From an uncultured Bacteroidales bacterium (GTDB lineage: Bacteria; Bacteroidota; Bacteroidia; Bacteroidales; Muribaculaceae): 64,000 nucleotides of DNA. The translations under genes and the position numbers were made by a program. Position 1 is the first letter of the stretch, and every line of letters begins with the position of its first letter. The DNA lies in assembly GCA_947644715.1 (NCBI GenBank), contig CANSAP010000003.1, positions 1 through 64,000 on the forward strand. Reading direction: 5' to 3'. Below are positions 16,085-24,843 of the stretch, one piece after another. A model generated the notes under the pieces. The model was not told the DNA's origin and did no database searches. It saw only the letters and a list, made by a program, of their open reading frames with translations.

Positions 16085-16945
16085 TTACTCTTCTGCCGCA
16101 TTCCCGGAAGCTCCCTGAGCCACACGCAACTCAAAGCGCTCCTCGCCTCTGACATACATCGGATCTACACCGTTAGCCTCAAGAGCATCTTCGATGTAAT
16201 CAAACGTTGTCAGTATGCGGGTGACATCATTCTCGAAGCAGATGGTGTGTTCAAAGTGAGCCGACGGCTTGCGGTCGCGAGTACGCGTCTGCCATCCATC
16301 CTGACTCATTACTATATTCTTGCTGCCGAGATTAATCATCGGCTCAATGCAGATGCACATGCCGTTACGCAGAACGGGTCCGGTGCCGCGGCGACCATAG
16401 TTGGCCACTTCAGGCTCCTCATGCATCTTAGTGCCGATGCCATGGCCGCAGAACTCGCGCACCACGCTGTAGCCGCGACGTTCGCAGAATGTCTGCACAG
16501 CATTGGAGATATCGCCGATACGCCGGCCGACAACCGCTGCTGCAATGCCCTTGTAGAGGCTCTCCTTGGTTGTGCGAAGAAGTTCAAGCGTCTTTTCATC
16601 CACATTGCCCACGGGGAAGGTGTAACACATGTCGCCATGATAGCCGTTAAGCTCAGCCACAATATCGGTGCCCACTATGTCGCCGTCGCGCAGTGTGTAG
16701 GGGCCGGGAAAACCATGTACCACGGTTTCGTTGACCTCAATGCAAAGTGTGCCGGGAAAACCTCCGTAACCAAGGCAGGCGGGGGTGCCGCCATTGTCGC
16801 AGATGTATTCTCGCGCAATCGTATCCAAGCGCAAAGTAGTCACTCCGGGAGCCACCCACTTGGCGACTTCGCCCAGTGCGCGGCTGGCCAGCGTGGCTGC
16901 CTCTTGCATTTTTTCGATTTCCTCTGCTGTCTTTAGAAAAATCAT
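16085..16945 (-). CDS. map: Methionine aminopeptidase, type I
   Basis: 286 aa from MIFLKTAEEIEKM. It removes the initiator Met from nascent proteins. Metal ligands are in order: the Asp of GTDIV, the Asp of HGDM, the His of GHGIG, the Glu of CIEPM and the Glu of HFEHT. A longer frame opens at 16987, but the added residues (MAESGCNKKLDLFP) are unlike the family and the internal ATG matches homologues. The C-terminus runs ~20-25 residues past the usual end (EERFELRVAQGASGNAAEE). Confidence 0.95.
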   Translation of the reverse strand: MIFLKTAEEIEKMQEAATLASRALGEVAKWVAPGVTTLRLDTIAREYICDNGGTPACLGYGGFPGTLCIEVNETVVHGFPGPYTLRDGDIVGTDIVAELNGYHGDMCYTFPVGNVDEKTLELLRTTKESLYKGIAAAVVGRRIGDISNAVQTFCERRGYSVVREFCGHGIGTKMHEEPEVANYGRRGTGPVLRNGMCICIEPMINLGSKNIVMSQDGWQTRTRDRKPSAHFEHTICFENDVTRILTTFDYIEDALEANGVDPMYVRGEERFELRVAQGASGNAAEE

Positions 16946-17079
16946 CGGGAATAAATCAAGCTTCTTATTGCATCCGGACTCCGCCATCCCCTCACCCCTC
17001 GAAAGGGAGAAAGAACGAAGCGGAGCCGGAAGCGTTAAAGAGTTGTCAAAACTTCAGAAAGGTTTTTCAGCTACTCGTT

Positions 17080-18426
17080 TTAGAATGCGCTGCTGCCGGT
17101 GGTGCGACCCTTGATGCGGCCATCCTTCATCAAGCCGTCGTAGTGACGCATGAGCAGGTGACCCTCCACGATGCGGAGTGTGTCAAGAATTACACCGACG
17201 AGGATGAGCAATGACGTGCCGCCGAAGAACTGAGCGAAGCTGCGGTTCAGGCCACAGATATAGGCGATGGCGGGCAGGATAGCTACGATGCCGAGGAAGA
17301 TTGAACCGGGCAGCGTGATGCGATCCATGATGCGGTCAAGATACTCAACTGTGGGCTTGCCGGGTTTCACACCGGGAATGAAGCCATTGTTACGCTTCAT
17401 GTCATCAGCCATCTGCGAGGGACGCACGGTGATGGCGGTGTAGAAATAGGTGAAGGCCACAATCAGCAGGAAGTAGATGAAGTTATACCAGAAGCCGTAC
17501 ATGTCAGTCAGTGCACCCCAGAAGCCGGGACCGTCGGTTTTGAAACCGGCCAGAGTCACGGGGATGAACATCAGCGCCTGAGCGAAGATGATAGGCATAA
17601 CACCGGCGGCGTTAACCTTCAAGGGGATATACTGACGGGCACCGCCATACTGCTTGTTGCCTACGATGCGCTTTGCATACTGCACGGGCACCTTGCGTGT
17701 GCCCTGAACCAGCAGCACTGCACCGGCAATCACAGCCAGCAGGATTACGATTTCAACCAGGAACATTACCAAGCCACCGCCGGCTGAGTTCAGCAGGCGT
17801 GAGCTGAATTCCTGAATGAAGGCCTCGGGAAGGCGGGCTATGATACCTATCAAGATGATGAAGGAGATACCGTTGCCCACACCCTTCTGGTCGATGCGCT
17901 CGCCAAGCCACATGATAAACATGGAGCCGGCAGCGAGGATTATTGTCATGAAGGCTATGTTCAGGCCACCGATGCTGTCAGCTGCGGAGAGGGCGCCGGC
18001 GGCACCGATCTGCACACGCAGGTTGACGAGGTAGGCGGGAGCCTGGAGCAGAAGGATGATAACCGTGAGCCAGCGTGTGTACTGGTTAAGTTTCATTCGT
18101 CCGCTCTCTCCTTCGCGCTGCATCTTCTGGAAGGAGGGAAGCACCATGCCCAAGAGTTGGATTACGATAGAAGCCGTAATGTAAGGCATGATACCCAGGG
18201 CGAAGATGGAGGCCTGGGAGAAGGCACCACCCGAGAACATATCCAGGAGCTGCATCAGGCCTGAGGAGGAGAACTCCTTGAGCTTGGTCAGGTCATCCGG
18301 ATTGATGCCGGGGAGCACCACATAGCATCCGAAGCGGTAGATAATCACAAGCAGCAGCGTGATGCCGATGCGCTTGCGAAGATCCTCAACGCTCCAAATA
18401 TTCTTTACAGTTTTTACAAATCCCAT
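17080..18426 (-). CDS. secY: Preprotein translocase subunit SecY
   Basis: 448 aa, ten transmembrane helices, core of the SecYEG channel. The conserved cytosolic loops that bind SecA and ribosomes are visible (KRIVGNKQYGGARQYIPLK; PSQMADDMKRNNGFIPGVKP). Complete. It follows rplO by 9 bp and precedes map by a 134-bp spacer. Confidence 0.98.
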   Translation of the reverse strand: MGFVKTVKNIWSVEDLRKRIGITLLLVIIYRFGCYVVLPGINPDDLTKLKEFSSSGLMQLLDMFSGGAFSQASIFALGIMPYITASIVIQLLGMVLPSFQKMQREGESGRMKLNQYTRWLTVIILLLQAPAYLVNLRVQIGAAGALSAADSIGGLNIAFMTIILAAGSMFIMWLGERIDQKGVGNGISFIILIGIIARLPEAFIQEFSSRLLNSAGGGLVMFLVEIVILLAVIAGAVLLVQGTRKVPVQYAKRIVGNKQYGGARQYIPLKVNAAGVMPIIFAQALMFIPVTLAGFKTDGPGFWGALTDMYGFWYNFIYFLLIVAFTYFYTAITVRPSQMADDMKRNNGFIPGVKPGKPTVEYLDRIMDRITLPGSIFLGIVAILPAIAYICGLNRSFAQFFGGTSLLILVGVILDTLRIVEGHLLMRHYDGLMKDGRIKGRTTGSSAF

Positions 18427-18435
18427 TGTGCTTGA

Positions 18436-18888
18436 TTATTTTTTAATTACTGAGCCACCTGCTGCCTTGATTGCCTCCTCTGCGGTCTTGGAGAATGCGT
18501 TGGCTTCTACCTCCAGGGCTTTGGTAAGAGTGCCGTTGCCAAGGATTTTCACCAGTGCATTCTTGGAGACGAGGCCGGCTGCATGCAGATCGGCTACAGT
18601 AATCTTCGCCAGGTTCTTGGCCTGAGCGAGTTCCTCGAGCACGTTGAGGTTGATGGCTTTGTATTCTACGCGGTTGATGTTCTTGAAGCCGAACTTGGGC
18701 ACGCGGCGCTGCAGGGGCATCTGACCACCCTCGAAGCCTACCTTGTGCTTGTAACCTGAGCGTGACTTCGCACCCTTGTGACCGCGGGTTGAAGTGCCAC
18801 CATAGCCGCTGCCGGGGCCGCGGCCTATTCTCTTCCGGTCCTTGTTGGAACCAATGGCCGGCTGAAGATTGCTGAGTTCTATTTTCAT
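18436..18888 (-). CDS. rplO: 50S ribosomal protein L15
   Basis: 150 aa. The Gly/Arg-rich N-terminal extension (RKRIGRGPGSGYGGTSTRGH) that threads through 23S rRNA is intact, followed by the globular L15/L18e domain. It is 15 bp after rpmD. Confidence 0.97.
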   Translation of the reverse strand: MKIELSNLQPAIGSNKDRKRIGRGPGSGYGGTSTRGHKGAKSRSGYKHKVGFEGGQMPLQRRVPKFGFKNINRVEYKAINLNVLEELAQAKNLAKITVADLHAAGLVSKNALVKILGNGTLTKALEVEANAFSKTAEEAIKAAGGSVIKK

Positions 18889-18903
18889 TGTCGTGATTGT
18901 GCT

Positions 18904-19083
18904 TTATGCTTTAGTCACTTCCACGAGGTGACGTACGCGGTTAATCATTCCCCGGATGCAGGGGTTGTCTTCATGCTCCACAGTGTGGTTCATCTTGTGC
19001 AGACCCAGTGCGTCGAGAGTATCCTTCTGCACGTGGGGGCAATTGATGCGGCTCTTTATCTGCTTGATTACGAGTTTTGCCAT
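18904..19083 (-). CDS. rpmD: 50S ribosomal protein L30
   Basis: 59 aa from MAKLVIKQIKSRI, the normal length. An upstream ATG at 19134 would add 17 residues unlike any L30 and overlap rpsE, so it is discarded. Typical ferredoxin-like L30 fold with LGLHKMNHTV and the C-terminal MINRVRHLV. Confidence 0.95.
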   Translation of the reverse strand: MAKLVIKQIKSRINCPHVQKDTLDALGLHKMNHTVEHEDNPCIRGMINRVRHLVEVTKA

Positions 19084-19096
19084 TTCTGTAAGGGGA

Positions 19097-19618
19097 TTAT
19101 TTACCGTTAAACACTTTGGCCACGTTGATACCACGGTTGTGAGCCACCTGAGCGGGGCTGCGCATTTCGCCGAGGGCGGCGATGGTGGCCTTCACCAGGT
19201 TGTGGGGGTTGGAGGAACCCTTGCTCTTGGCCAGGATATCGGTGATACCAACACTCTCAAGCACAGCACGCATTGCACCACCTGCCTTTACACCGGTACC
19301 GGTGGAAGCGGGCTTCAGGAAAATGCGGCTGCCGCCGAACTTGGCTGCCTGCTCGTGAGGGATGGTGCCCTTGTGCACGGGCACACGGATAAGATTCTTC
19401 TTGGCTGCCTCAACGCCCTTGGCGATGGCGGCTGTAACCTCGTTGGCCTTACCCAGACCCCAACCGATTACACCATCCTCGTTACCTACAACCACGATGG
19501 CGGCGAAGGTAAAGGCGCGACCACCTTTGGTCACCTTGGTTACACGGTTGATGGCTACCAGGCGGTCTTTCAATTCGAGATCATTTGTAGATTTTACTCT
19601 ATTGTACTTTGTTGCCAT
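19097..19618 (-). CDS. rpsE: 30S ribosomal protein S5
   Basis: 173 aa with the N-terminal dsRNA-binding-like domain and a C-terminal S5 domain ([25 protein letters not shown]). The fidelity loop reads [13 protein letters not shown] where many bacteria have GGRRMRF, a normal variant in this phylum as far as I know. Confidence 0.97.
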   Translation of the reverse strand: MATKYNRVKSTNDLELKDRLVAINRVTKVTKGGRAFTFAAIVVVGNEDGVIGWGLGKANEVTAAIAKGVEAAKKNLIRVPVHKGTIPHEQAAKFGGSRIFLKPASTGTGVKAGGAMRAVLESVGITDILAKSKGSSNPHNLVKATIAALGEMRSPAQVAHNRGINVAKVFNGK

Positions 19619-19626
19619 GATTTCTA

Positions 19627-19968
19627 TTAAAATTTAAGACCGGCCTTGCGGGCAGCATCGGCCAGAGATTTTACACGTCCGTGGAAGAGATAACCGTTGC
19701 GGTCGAATACCACTTCGGTGATTCCCATCTCCAGGGCTTTCTTTGCGGCGGCCTCGCCTACCTTGGCGGCGATTTCCACCTTGGTGCCTTCGGCAATCCC
19801 CTTGGAGCTGGCGGAACACAGGGTGGTGCCTGCCAGGTCGTCGATGAGCTGCACGTAGATGGCCTTGTTAGAGCGGAAGACGCTCATGCGGGGACGCTGG
19901 GCGGTACCGCTGATGCGGCCGCGGATGCGTGCCTTGATTTTGTTCCTTCTATCTATCTTGGATACCAT
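19627..19968 (-). CDS. rplR: 50S ribosomal protein L18
   Basis: 113 aa; a basic N-terminus ([20 protein letters not shown]) then the 5S rRNA-binding domain ending [15 protein letters not shown]. It is 8 bp before rpsE. Confidence 0.97.
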   Translation of the reverse strand: MVSKIDRRNKIKARIRGRISGTAQRPRMSVFRSNKAIYVQLIDDLAGTTLCSASSKGIAEGTKVEIAAKVGEAAAKKALEMGITEVVFDRNGYLFHGRVKSLADAARKAGLKF

Positions 19969-19989
19969 TTCTTTAAGCTGGATTAATGA

Positions 19990-20544
19990 TTACTTGGCGT
20001 TGGCTGACTTGCCGCTCTTACGACGGATAACCTCGCCAACGAATTTGATACCTTTGCCCTTGTAGGGTTCGGGCTTGCGCAGGGAGCGAATCTTTGCACA
20101 CACCTGGCCGAGGAGCTGCTTGTCAGCGCTCTCAAGGATAATCAGGGGGTTCTTGTTACGCTCACTCTTGGCCTCGAGCTTAATTTCTTTGGGCATCTTG
20201 ATATAGATAGCGTGAGAGAAGCCCAGGGCGAGTTCAAGCACCTGGCCGGTAGCGGTGGCACGATAGCCTACGCCTACCAACTCCATCTCTTTCTTATAGC
20301 CTTCGCTTACGCCTACCACCATGTTGTGGATCAGAGCGCGATACAGACCGTGCATTGCGCGGTGCTCGCGGTCGTCGCTGGGACGGGTCACCAGTACGTG
20401 ACCATCCTCAACTGCCACATGGATGTCGGGGTTTACAGTCTGCTGCAGTTCGCCTTTGGGACCCTTTACGGTTACATTGTTACCATTCACCTGTACGGTT
20501 ACTCCGGCAGGTATCGCTATGGGTGATTTACCTATTCGTGACAT
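19990..20544 (-). CDS. rplF: 50S ribosomal protein L6
   Basis: 184 aa, two tandem L6 domains; the conserved C-terminal signature KPEPYKGKGIKFVGE is present. It contributes to the GTPase-associated region near the sarcin-ricin loop. Confidence 0.97.
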   Translation of the reverse strand: MSRIGKSPIAIPAGVTVQVNGNNVTVKGPKGELQQTVNPDIHVAVEDGHVLVTRPSDDREHRAMHGLYRALIHNMVVGVSEGYKKEMELVGVGYRATATGQVLELALGFSHAIYIKMPKEIKLEAKSERNKNPLIILESADKQLLGQVCAKIRSLRKPEPYKGKGIKFVGEVIRRKSGKSANAK

Positions 20545-20562
20545 TGTAATACCTCCTTCTTA

Positions 20563-20961
20563 TTAATAAACGTAACAGAGAACTTCGCCGCCAACCTTGA
20601 GGTCTTTGGCTTCCTTATTGGTCATCACACCGCGTGAGGTGCTCAGGATTGCGATACCGAGGCCGTTCAGCACACGGGGCATATCCTTGTAACCGGTGTA
20701 CTGGCGAAGACCGGGGCGAGAAACACGCTTCAGGCCCTTGATGGCATTCACCTTGTCCACAGGATCATACTTGAGGGCGATTTTGATTACGCCCGAAGGG
20801 GTGTCACTCTCCATGAACTTGTAGTTAAGGATGTAACCCTGTTCAAAGAGGATTTTGGTGATCTCCTTCTTGATGCGAGACGCGGGTACTTCCACTACTC
20901 GGTGGCCGGCCTGGATGGCGTTGCGCAACCGCGTCAGATAATCTGCAATAGGATCAGTCAT
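20563..20961 (-). CDS. rpsH: 30S ribosomal protein S8
   Basis: 132 aa. N-terminal TDPIADYLTRLRNA and C-terminal signature STSRGVMTNKEAK are intact. S8 nucleates the 16S central domain and represses spc operons elsewhere by binding mRNA that mimics its rRNA site; here it is preceded by an unusually long structured spacer. Confidence 0.97.
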   Translation of the reverse strand: MTDPIADYLTRLRNAIQAGHRVVEVPASRIKKEITKILFEQGYILNYKFMESDTPSGVIKIALKYDPVDKVNAIKGLKRVSRPGLRQYTGYKDMPRVLNGLGIAILSTSRGVMTNKEAKDLKVGGEVLCYVY

Positions 20962-21186
20962 TGATTTGTTGTTTTAAATTGATTCAGAGATTCTGAACAA
21001 TATTTAATACTCTCTTGATTTTTTCTTGTGTAAGGGGATGTGCATCTCTGCCAGGCAAGACTCGCGTCTCTGCTCTTCTCTCTGTTCTGACGTCAGCTCT
21101 CAGAGGTTGGCTTCTGATGCACAAAGGGGGAAGGTCTCTCCAAGAGTATAAAACGGAGAGACTTTCCTCTTTATTGCGGAGTCAGC
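20962..21186 (-). promoter_or_regulatory. Structured 225-bp spacer between rpsN and rpsH, candidate r-protein leader
   Basis: On the minus strand, starting 29 nt after the rpsN stop, GTCTCTCC pairs with GGAGAGAC around a 13-nt loop. Further on TGTGCATC pairs with GATGCACA, enclosing ~75 nt that contain the perfect palindrome CTGACGTCAG. No open frame or -7 box is convincing. Neighbouring spc gaps are 2-31 bp, so this spacer is exceptional and is a candidate binding site for S8 or another ribosomal protein. Confidence 0.5.
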
Positions 21187-21489
21187 TTACCAGCTGGCTT
21201 TCTTTACGCCGGGAATCAGGCCTGCTGATGCCATCTCGCGGAACTGGATACGGCTGATTCCGAACTGACGGATATAGCCTTTGGGACGTCCGGTGATGGA
21301 GCAACGGTTGTGCAGACGAACTCGGGAAGCGTTGCGGGGGAGCTTCTGAAGCTTGGTGAGAGCCTCGTAGTCGATGTTGCCTTCGGCATCAGCCAGCGCA
21401 GCCTTTTTCAGAGCAGCTTTACGCTCTGCGTAGCGGGCTACCATCTTCTGACGCTTTACCTCGCGGGCCTTCATTGATTCTTTTGCCAT
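21187..21489 (-). CDS. rpsN: 30S ribosomal protein S14 (long, zinc-free form)
   Basis: 100 aa. The long form with the ~30-residue insertion and without the CxxC...CxxC zinc ribbon; it keeps the signature [24 protein letters not shown]. It is 3 bp after rplE. Confidence 0.97.
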   Translation of the reverse strand: MAKESMKAREVKRQKMVARYAERKAALKKAALADAEGNIDYEALTKLQKLPRNASRVRLHNRCSITGRPKGYIRQFGISRIQFREMASAGLIPGVKKASW

Positions 21490-21492
21490 AGC

Positions 21493-22038
21493 TTATTTCT
21501 CGTGTTTAAAGGGTAAGCCAAATTGTTTGAGCAGAGCGAAACCTTCTTCGTCGGTGTTGGCCGTAGTTACGAAGGTGATGTTCATACCCTGCAGTTTGGG
21601 CACGTTATCGATGTTAATCTCAGGGAAGATGATCTGCTCGGTGATGCCGAGGGTGTAGTTACCACGACCGTCAAGCTTGGCATTGATGCCCTTGAAGTCA
21701 CGGATACGGGGCAGAGCCACACGAATCAGACGCTCCAGGAATTCATACATCTTGTCGCGACGCAGAGTCACGCGCACGCCTACGGGCATCTTCTTACGCA
21801 GCTTGAAGTTTGAGATATCTTTGCGTGAGAGGGTAGCCACAGCCTTCTGGCCGGTGATGGCAGTCAGCTCGTTGATGGCGGTTTCGATGAGTTTCTTGTC
21901 CTGAGTAGCGTCGCCGAGACCCTGGTTGATAACAATCTTCTCGAGCTTGGGCACCTGCATTACAGTGCTGTAATCAAACTCCTTTGTGAGCGCGGGAACG
22001 ATGCGCTCCTTGTAGTCCTTGCTAAGTGTGGTGCTCAT
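21493..22038 (-). CDS. rplE: 50S ribosomal protein L5
   Basis: 181 aa. The 5S rRNA-binding protein, with [13 protein letters not shown] near residue 30 and [18 protein letters not shown] near residue 130. Its first base overlaps the last base of rplX. Confidence 0.97.
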   Translation of the reverse strand: MSTTLSKDYKERIVPALTKEFDYSTVMQVPKLEKIVINQGLGDATQDKKLIETAINELTAITGQKAVATLSRKDISNFKLRKKMPVGVRVTLRRDKMYEFLERLIRVALPRIRDFKGINAKLDGRGNYTLGITEQIIFPEINIDNVPKLQGMNITFVTTANTDEEGFALLKQFGLPFKHEK

Positions 22039-22355
22039 TACTTAATTTCCTCTCCTGATTTTTTAGCGTAACGTACTTTCTTACCATCCTCGAAACGGAA
22101 GCCTACGCGAGTGGGTTTGCCGCTTTTGGGATCGATGAGATTGAGGTTGGAGACATTAATGGGAGCCTCCATTTCAACGATGCCGCCCTGGGGATATTTG
22201 GCGGTAGGCTTGGTGCTCTTCTTGATGATATTGACACCTTCTACGATAGCGCGGCCTTTCTTAACCAGCACCTCGAGCACACGACCTGTCTTGCCCTTGT
22301 CGTCACCGGCAATGACATAGACGTTGTCGCCCTTCTTTATGTGTAATTTTGCCAT
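22038..22355 (-). CDS. rplX: 50S ribosomal protein L24
   Basis: 105 aa. KOW motif at the start ([20 protein letters not shown]), then [13 protein letters not shown]. An assembly initiator of 23S domain I. One-base overlap with rplE. Confidence 0.97.
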   Translation of the reverse strand: MAKLHIKKGDNVYVIAGDDKGKTGRVLEVLVKKGRAIVEGVNIIKKSTKPTAKYPQGGIVEMEAPINVSNLNLIDPKSGKPTRVGFRFEDGKKVRYAKKSGEEIK

Positions 22356-22377
22356 TTTTAGTTGCGAATTTAAGGGG

Positions 22378-22743
22378 TTAGAGCACTTCGGGTGCCAGAG
22401 AAACGATCTTCATGTTGGTGGCGCGGAGCTCGCGGGCAACGGGACCGAAGATACGGCTGCCGCGGAGTTCGCCGGCGTTATTGAGGAGCACACATGCGTT
22501 ATCGTCGAAACGGATGTATGAACCGTCCTGACGACGGATTTCCTTCTTGGTGCGCACTACAACAGCCTTGCTGACAGTGCCTTTCTTAACGTCGGATGAA
22601 GGGATTACGCTCTTTACTGACACGACAATGATGTCGCCTACAGTTGCGTAACGGCGACCGGTGCCGCCAAGCACATGGATACAGAGGGCCTCTTTGGCGC
22701 CGCTGTTATCTGCTACTGTCAATCGAGATTCAGTCTGTATCAT
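22378..22743 (-). CDS. rplN: 50S ribosomal protein L14
   Basis: 121 aa. [19 protein letters not shown] and [13 protein letters not shown] are hallmarks. It binds at the subunit interface and to ribosome silencing factor. Two bp after rpsQ. Confidence 0.97.
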   Translation of the reverse strand: MIQTESRLTVADNSGAKEALCIHVLGGTGRRYATVGDIIVVSVKSVIPSSDVKKGTVSKAVVVRTKKEIRRQDGSYIRFDDNACVLLNNAGELRGSRIFGPVARELRATNMKIVSLAPEVL

Positions 22744-22745
22744 AG

Positions 22746-23003
22746 TTACTTCACTTTTTCAATTATTTCCACGAGTCTCCATCTCTTGGTTTTGCTCAAG
22801 GGGCGGGTCTCCATCAGGCGCACGGTGTCACCTATGGAGCATTCGTTGTTCTCGTCATGTGCATGGTACTTCTTCGTCTTGTTAACGAACTTACCATAGA
22901 TCGGGTGTTTCTCTTTCCACTTAATCTCAACAGTGATGGTCTTGTCACCCTTGTTGCTGGAAACAACCCCGATTCTCTCTTTTCTCAGATTTCTCTTTTC
23001 CAT
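22746..23003 (-). CDS. rpsQ: 30S ribosomal protein S17
   Basis: 85 aa, OB fold; [20 protein letters not shown] and the signature [19 protein letters not shown] are intact. Confidence 0.97.
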   Translation of the reverse strand: MEKRNLRKERIGVVSSNKGDKTITVEIKWKEKHPIYGKFVNKTKKYHAHDENNECSIGDTVRLMETRPLSKTKRWRLVEIIEKVK

Positions 23004-23034
23004 TTGTCCTAAGATTTTCGAGCTTTGGGATTAC

Positions 23035-23250
23035 TTAAGCCTGGGCTGCCTCAGCAGCGGTGGCTAACTCTTTTTGACGCAACACAGTCTTCAGTCGAGC
23101 AATCTCGCGGCGATCGAAGGTGATCTTAGCGGGGTTGTCAATGGGAGATATCGCGTGCGTTACTTTCAATTCACGATAAGCCTTCTCGGCGACCTCAATG
23201 CGATCGCGGAGTTCTTTAATGCTTAATTCCTTGATTTCTTCCTTTTTCAT
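23035..23250 (-). CDS. rpmC: 50S ribosomal protein L29
   Basis: 71 aa, two-helix hairpin (KKEEIKELSIKELRDRIEVA...FDRREIARLKTVLRQKE). It is located at the tunnel exit. Here it is the first gene after an internal promoter (23371-23402) rather than following rplP directly. Confidence 0.96.
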   Translation of the reverse strand: MKKEEIKELSIKELRDRIEVAEKAYRELKVTHAISPIDNPAKITFDRREIARLKTVLRQKELATAAEAAQA

Positions 23251-23368
23251 TTATATTGTTAATTAAATGCCTGATATTAGGGTGATTACATAGCCGCCGA
23301 GGCGGCTTGACACATACACCTTAGGCGATTACGCAGTCTGAACCAGGTGCGAAATCGCTATATTAGCG
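23251..23368 (-). promoter_or_regulatory. 5' leader of the rpmC transcript with two small hairpins
   Basis: The predicted transcript starts near 23364. It begins in the palindrome CGCTA-TAT-TAGCG (23356-23368) and, further on, contains AGCCGC-CTCG-GCGGCT (about 23292-23307), a stable tetraloop-type hairpin with no following T-run, so not a terminator. A ~110-nt structured leader before a ribosomal operon is a candidate for autogenous control. Confidence 0.45.
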
Positions 23369-23402
23369 CACAAAATTAGTCAAAATTCCGCACCTGACCA
23401 AA
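23344..23402 (-). promoter_or_regulatory. Internal promoter of the rpmC-rplQ half, framed by an inverted repeat
   Basis: On the minus strand TTTG (23399-23402), 20 bp, TAATTTTG (23371-23378): a complete Bacteroidota promoter. CAGGTGCGAAAT (23344-23355) and ATTCCGCACCTG (23385-23396) form an 11-of-12 inverted repeat that brackets the -7 box and start site, resembling an operator. Confidence 0.75.
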
Positions 23403-23451
23403 TTTTCCATGCATCATACGCTCTTTTTTTACGTTTTTTGATGAAGGGGCG

Positions 23452-24312
23452 TTAATAATTGATTCCCAACTTGTTCCTTATATTATCTTTGGCAGCATCA
23501 CTGCCTGCCTCTGCAGCCTTTAACCAATACTCCAAAGCTTTCCTGTCATCTTTAGTAATACCATAACCTCCTTCATAGTAAATATTGCCGATATATAGGT
23601 TGCAGGCACGACTATAGCCATCTGAAGCCTTTGAAAAGAACTTCAGGGCTTCCGAATAACTCTTTGCTACCCCAAGTCCTTTCATATTCATATAGCCCAA
23701 GTAATAAGAGGCATCACCGTGACCGTCTGATTCCCCAATATGAAACCACTGCAACGCCTTGTGAAAATCAGGATTCACTCCATCTCCACCATAGAAATAT
23801 AATCTACCTAGCTGCTCCGCAGCACCTTTACGTTCCTGCTCTGCAGCTCTCTGCGCCCAATATAGGCTCTGCACATAACTATGTTTAATGGAACCATAAC
23901 CTCGATCCAATTCGTAATAATGTGACAACCAATATTGAGCATCCGCACAACCATTCTCTGCCGCTTGTATCAGATACTCAGCCGCCTGAGTCTTATTCTC
24001 TGTAACGCCCCATCCATTGTCATACATTACGTACAATAAGTATTTAGCCTCCGGGCTACCACCGTTTGATGCCTGACGCAAATAACCCAACGCCGTCTTA
24101 TAATCTCCTTTATCATACAAATAATAGCTCCCCTTCTCACAAAGTTCTTCGGGGGTACCCTGCAATTTCGTAGATTTCCTTTTCGACTTACTTTTATCAA
24201 TATATGGACGACTATTAGACTTGCGTGTAACCTTGCCCTGGGCATAACTGACTGTCGGAACTGTTAAAGACAATATAATAACCGCGCACTTAAACCATCT
24301 TGAGAATTTCAT
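23452..24312 (-). CDS. Secreted Sel1-like repeat protein inserted in the ribosomal cluster
   Basis: 286 aa from MKFSRWFKCAVIILSLTVP; a cleavable signal peptide ends near SYAQG (an ATG at 24351 would put residues before the signal and is unlikely). After a basic linker (about 30-50) come roughly six Sel1/TPR-like repeats with patterns such as AKYLLYVMYDNGWGV, AEYLIQAAENGCADAQYWLSHYY and ALKFFSKASDGYS, which build alpha-solenoid protein-binding scaffolds in the periplasm. It lies between rplP and rpmC, normally adjacent. It is visibly richer in A/T than its neighbours, is preceded by a terminator and has no clear promoter. Likely a later insertion; its partner is unknown. Confidence 0.88.
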   Translation of the reverse strand: MKFSRWFKCAVIILSLTVPTVSYAQGKVTRKSNSRPYIDKSKSKRKSTKLQGTPEELCEKGSYYLYDKGDYKTALGYLRQASNGGSPEAKYLLYVMYDNGWGVTENKTQAAEYLIQAAENGCADAQYWLSHYYELDRGYGSIKHSYVQSLYWAQRAAEQERKGAAEQLGRLYFYGGDGVNPDFHKALQWFHIGESDGHGDASYYLGYMNMKGLGVAKSYSEALKFFSKASDGYSRACNLYIGNIYYEGGYGITKDDRKALEYWLKAAEAGSDAAKDNIRNKLGINY

Positions 24313-24329
24313 ATCACTATATATAAATA

Positions 24330-24373
24330 AAAATAATAAGGCGGAAGTCACAATCCGAGACTTCCGCCTTATT
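24330..24373 (-). terminator. Intrinsic terminator after rplP
   Basis: A perfect 15-bp stem (24359-24373 with 24335-24349) with a 9-nt loop, 18 nt after the rplP stop. On the minus strand it is followed by ATTATTTTTATTT. It should end, or strongly attenuate, the rpsL-rplP transcript. The arms would also make it work weakly in the other direction. Confidence 0.85.
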
Positions 24374-24390
24374 AGGTTATCTAATGTGGA

Positions 24391-24822
24391 TTAGACGTTC
24401 TGGGAGGGATCGTAGTCGCGGCGTACCACGAATTTGGTGATTACCGGGAGCTTCTGAGCAGCCAGGCGGAGTGCCTCCTTGGCGATGTCGTAGCTCACGC
24501 CCTCAACTTCGATGATGATGCGTCCGGGAGTTACGGGCGCCACGAAGCCTTCGGGGTTACCTTTACCTTTACCCATACGTACCTCAGCGGGCTTCTTGGT
24601 GATGGGTTTGTCGGGGAAGATACGGATCCAAATCTGACCCTGACGCTGCATGTAGCGGGTTACCGCGATACGGGCAGCCTCAATCTGACGGCCGGTGATC
24701 CACTTTGACTCGAGAGTCTTGATGCCGAAAGAGCCGAATGCGAGCTGGTTGCCACGCTGGGCTTCTCCCTTCATGCGTCCCTTTTGGGAACGACGGAATT
24801 TGGTCTTTTTAGGCTGAAGCAT
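24391..24822 (-). CDS. rplP: 50S ribosomal protein L16
   Basis: 143 aa; [20 protein letters not shown] and the mid-region [16 protein letters not shown] near the peptidyl-transferase centre are intact. It is the last gene before the terminator that splits the cluster. Confidence 0.97.
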   Translation of the reverse strand: MLQPKKTKFRRSQKGRMKGEAQRGNQLAFGSFGIKTLESKWITGRQIEAARIAVTRYMQRQGQIWIRIFPDKPITKKPAEVRMGKGKGNPEGFVAPVTPGRIIIEVEGVSYDIAKEALRLAAQKLPVITKFVVRRDYDPSQNV

Positions 24823-24843
24823 ATTTTCTTAGCTCTTTTAGGT

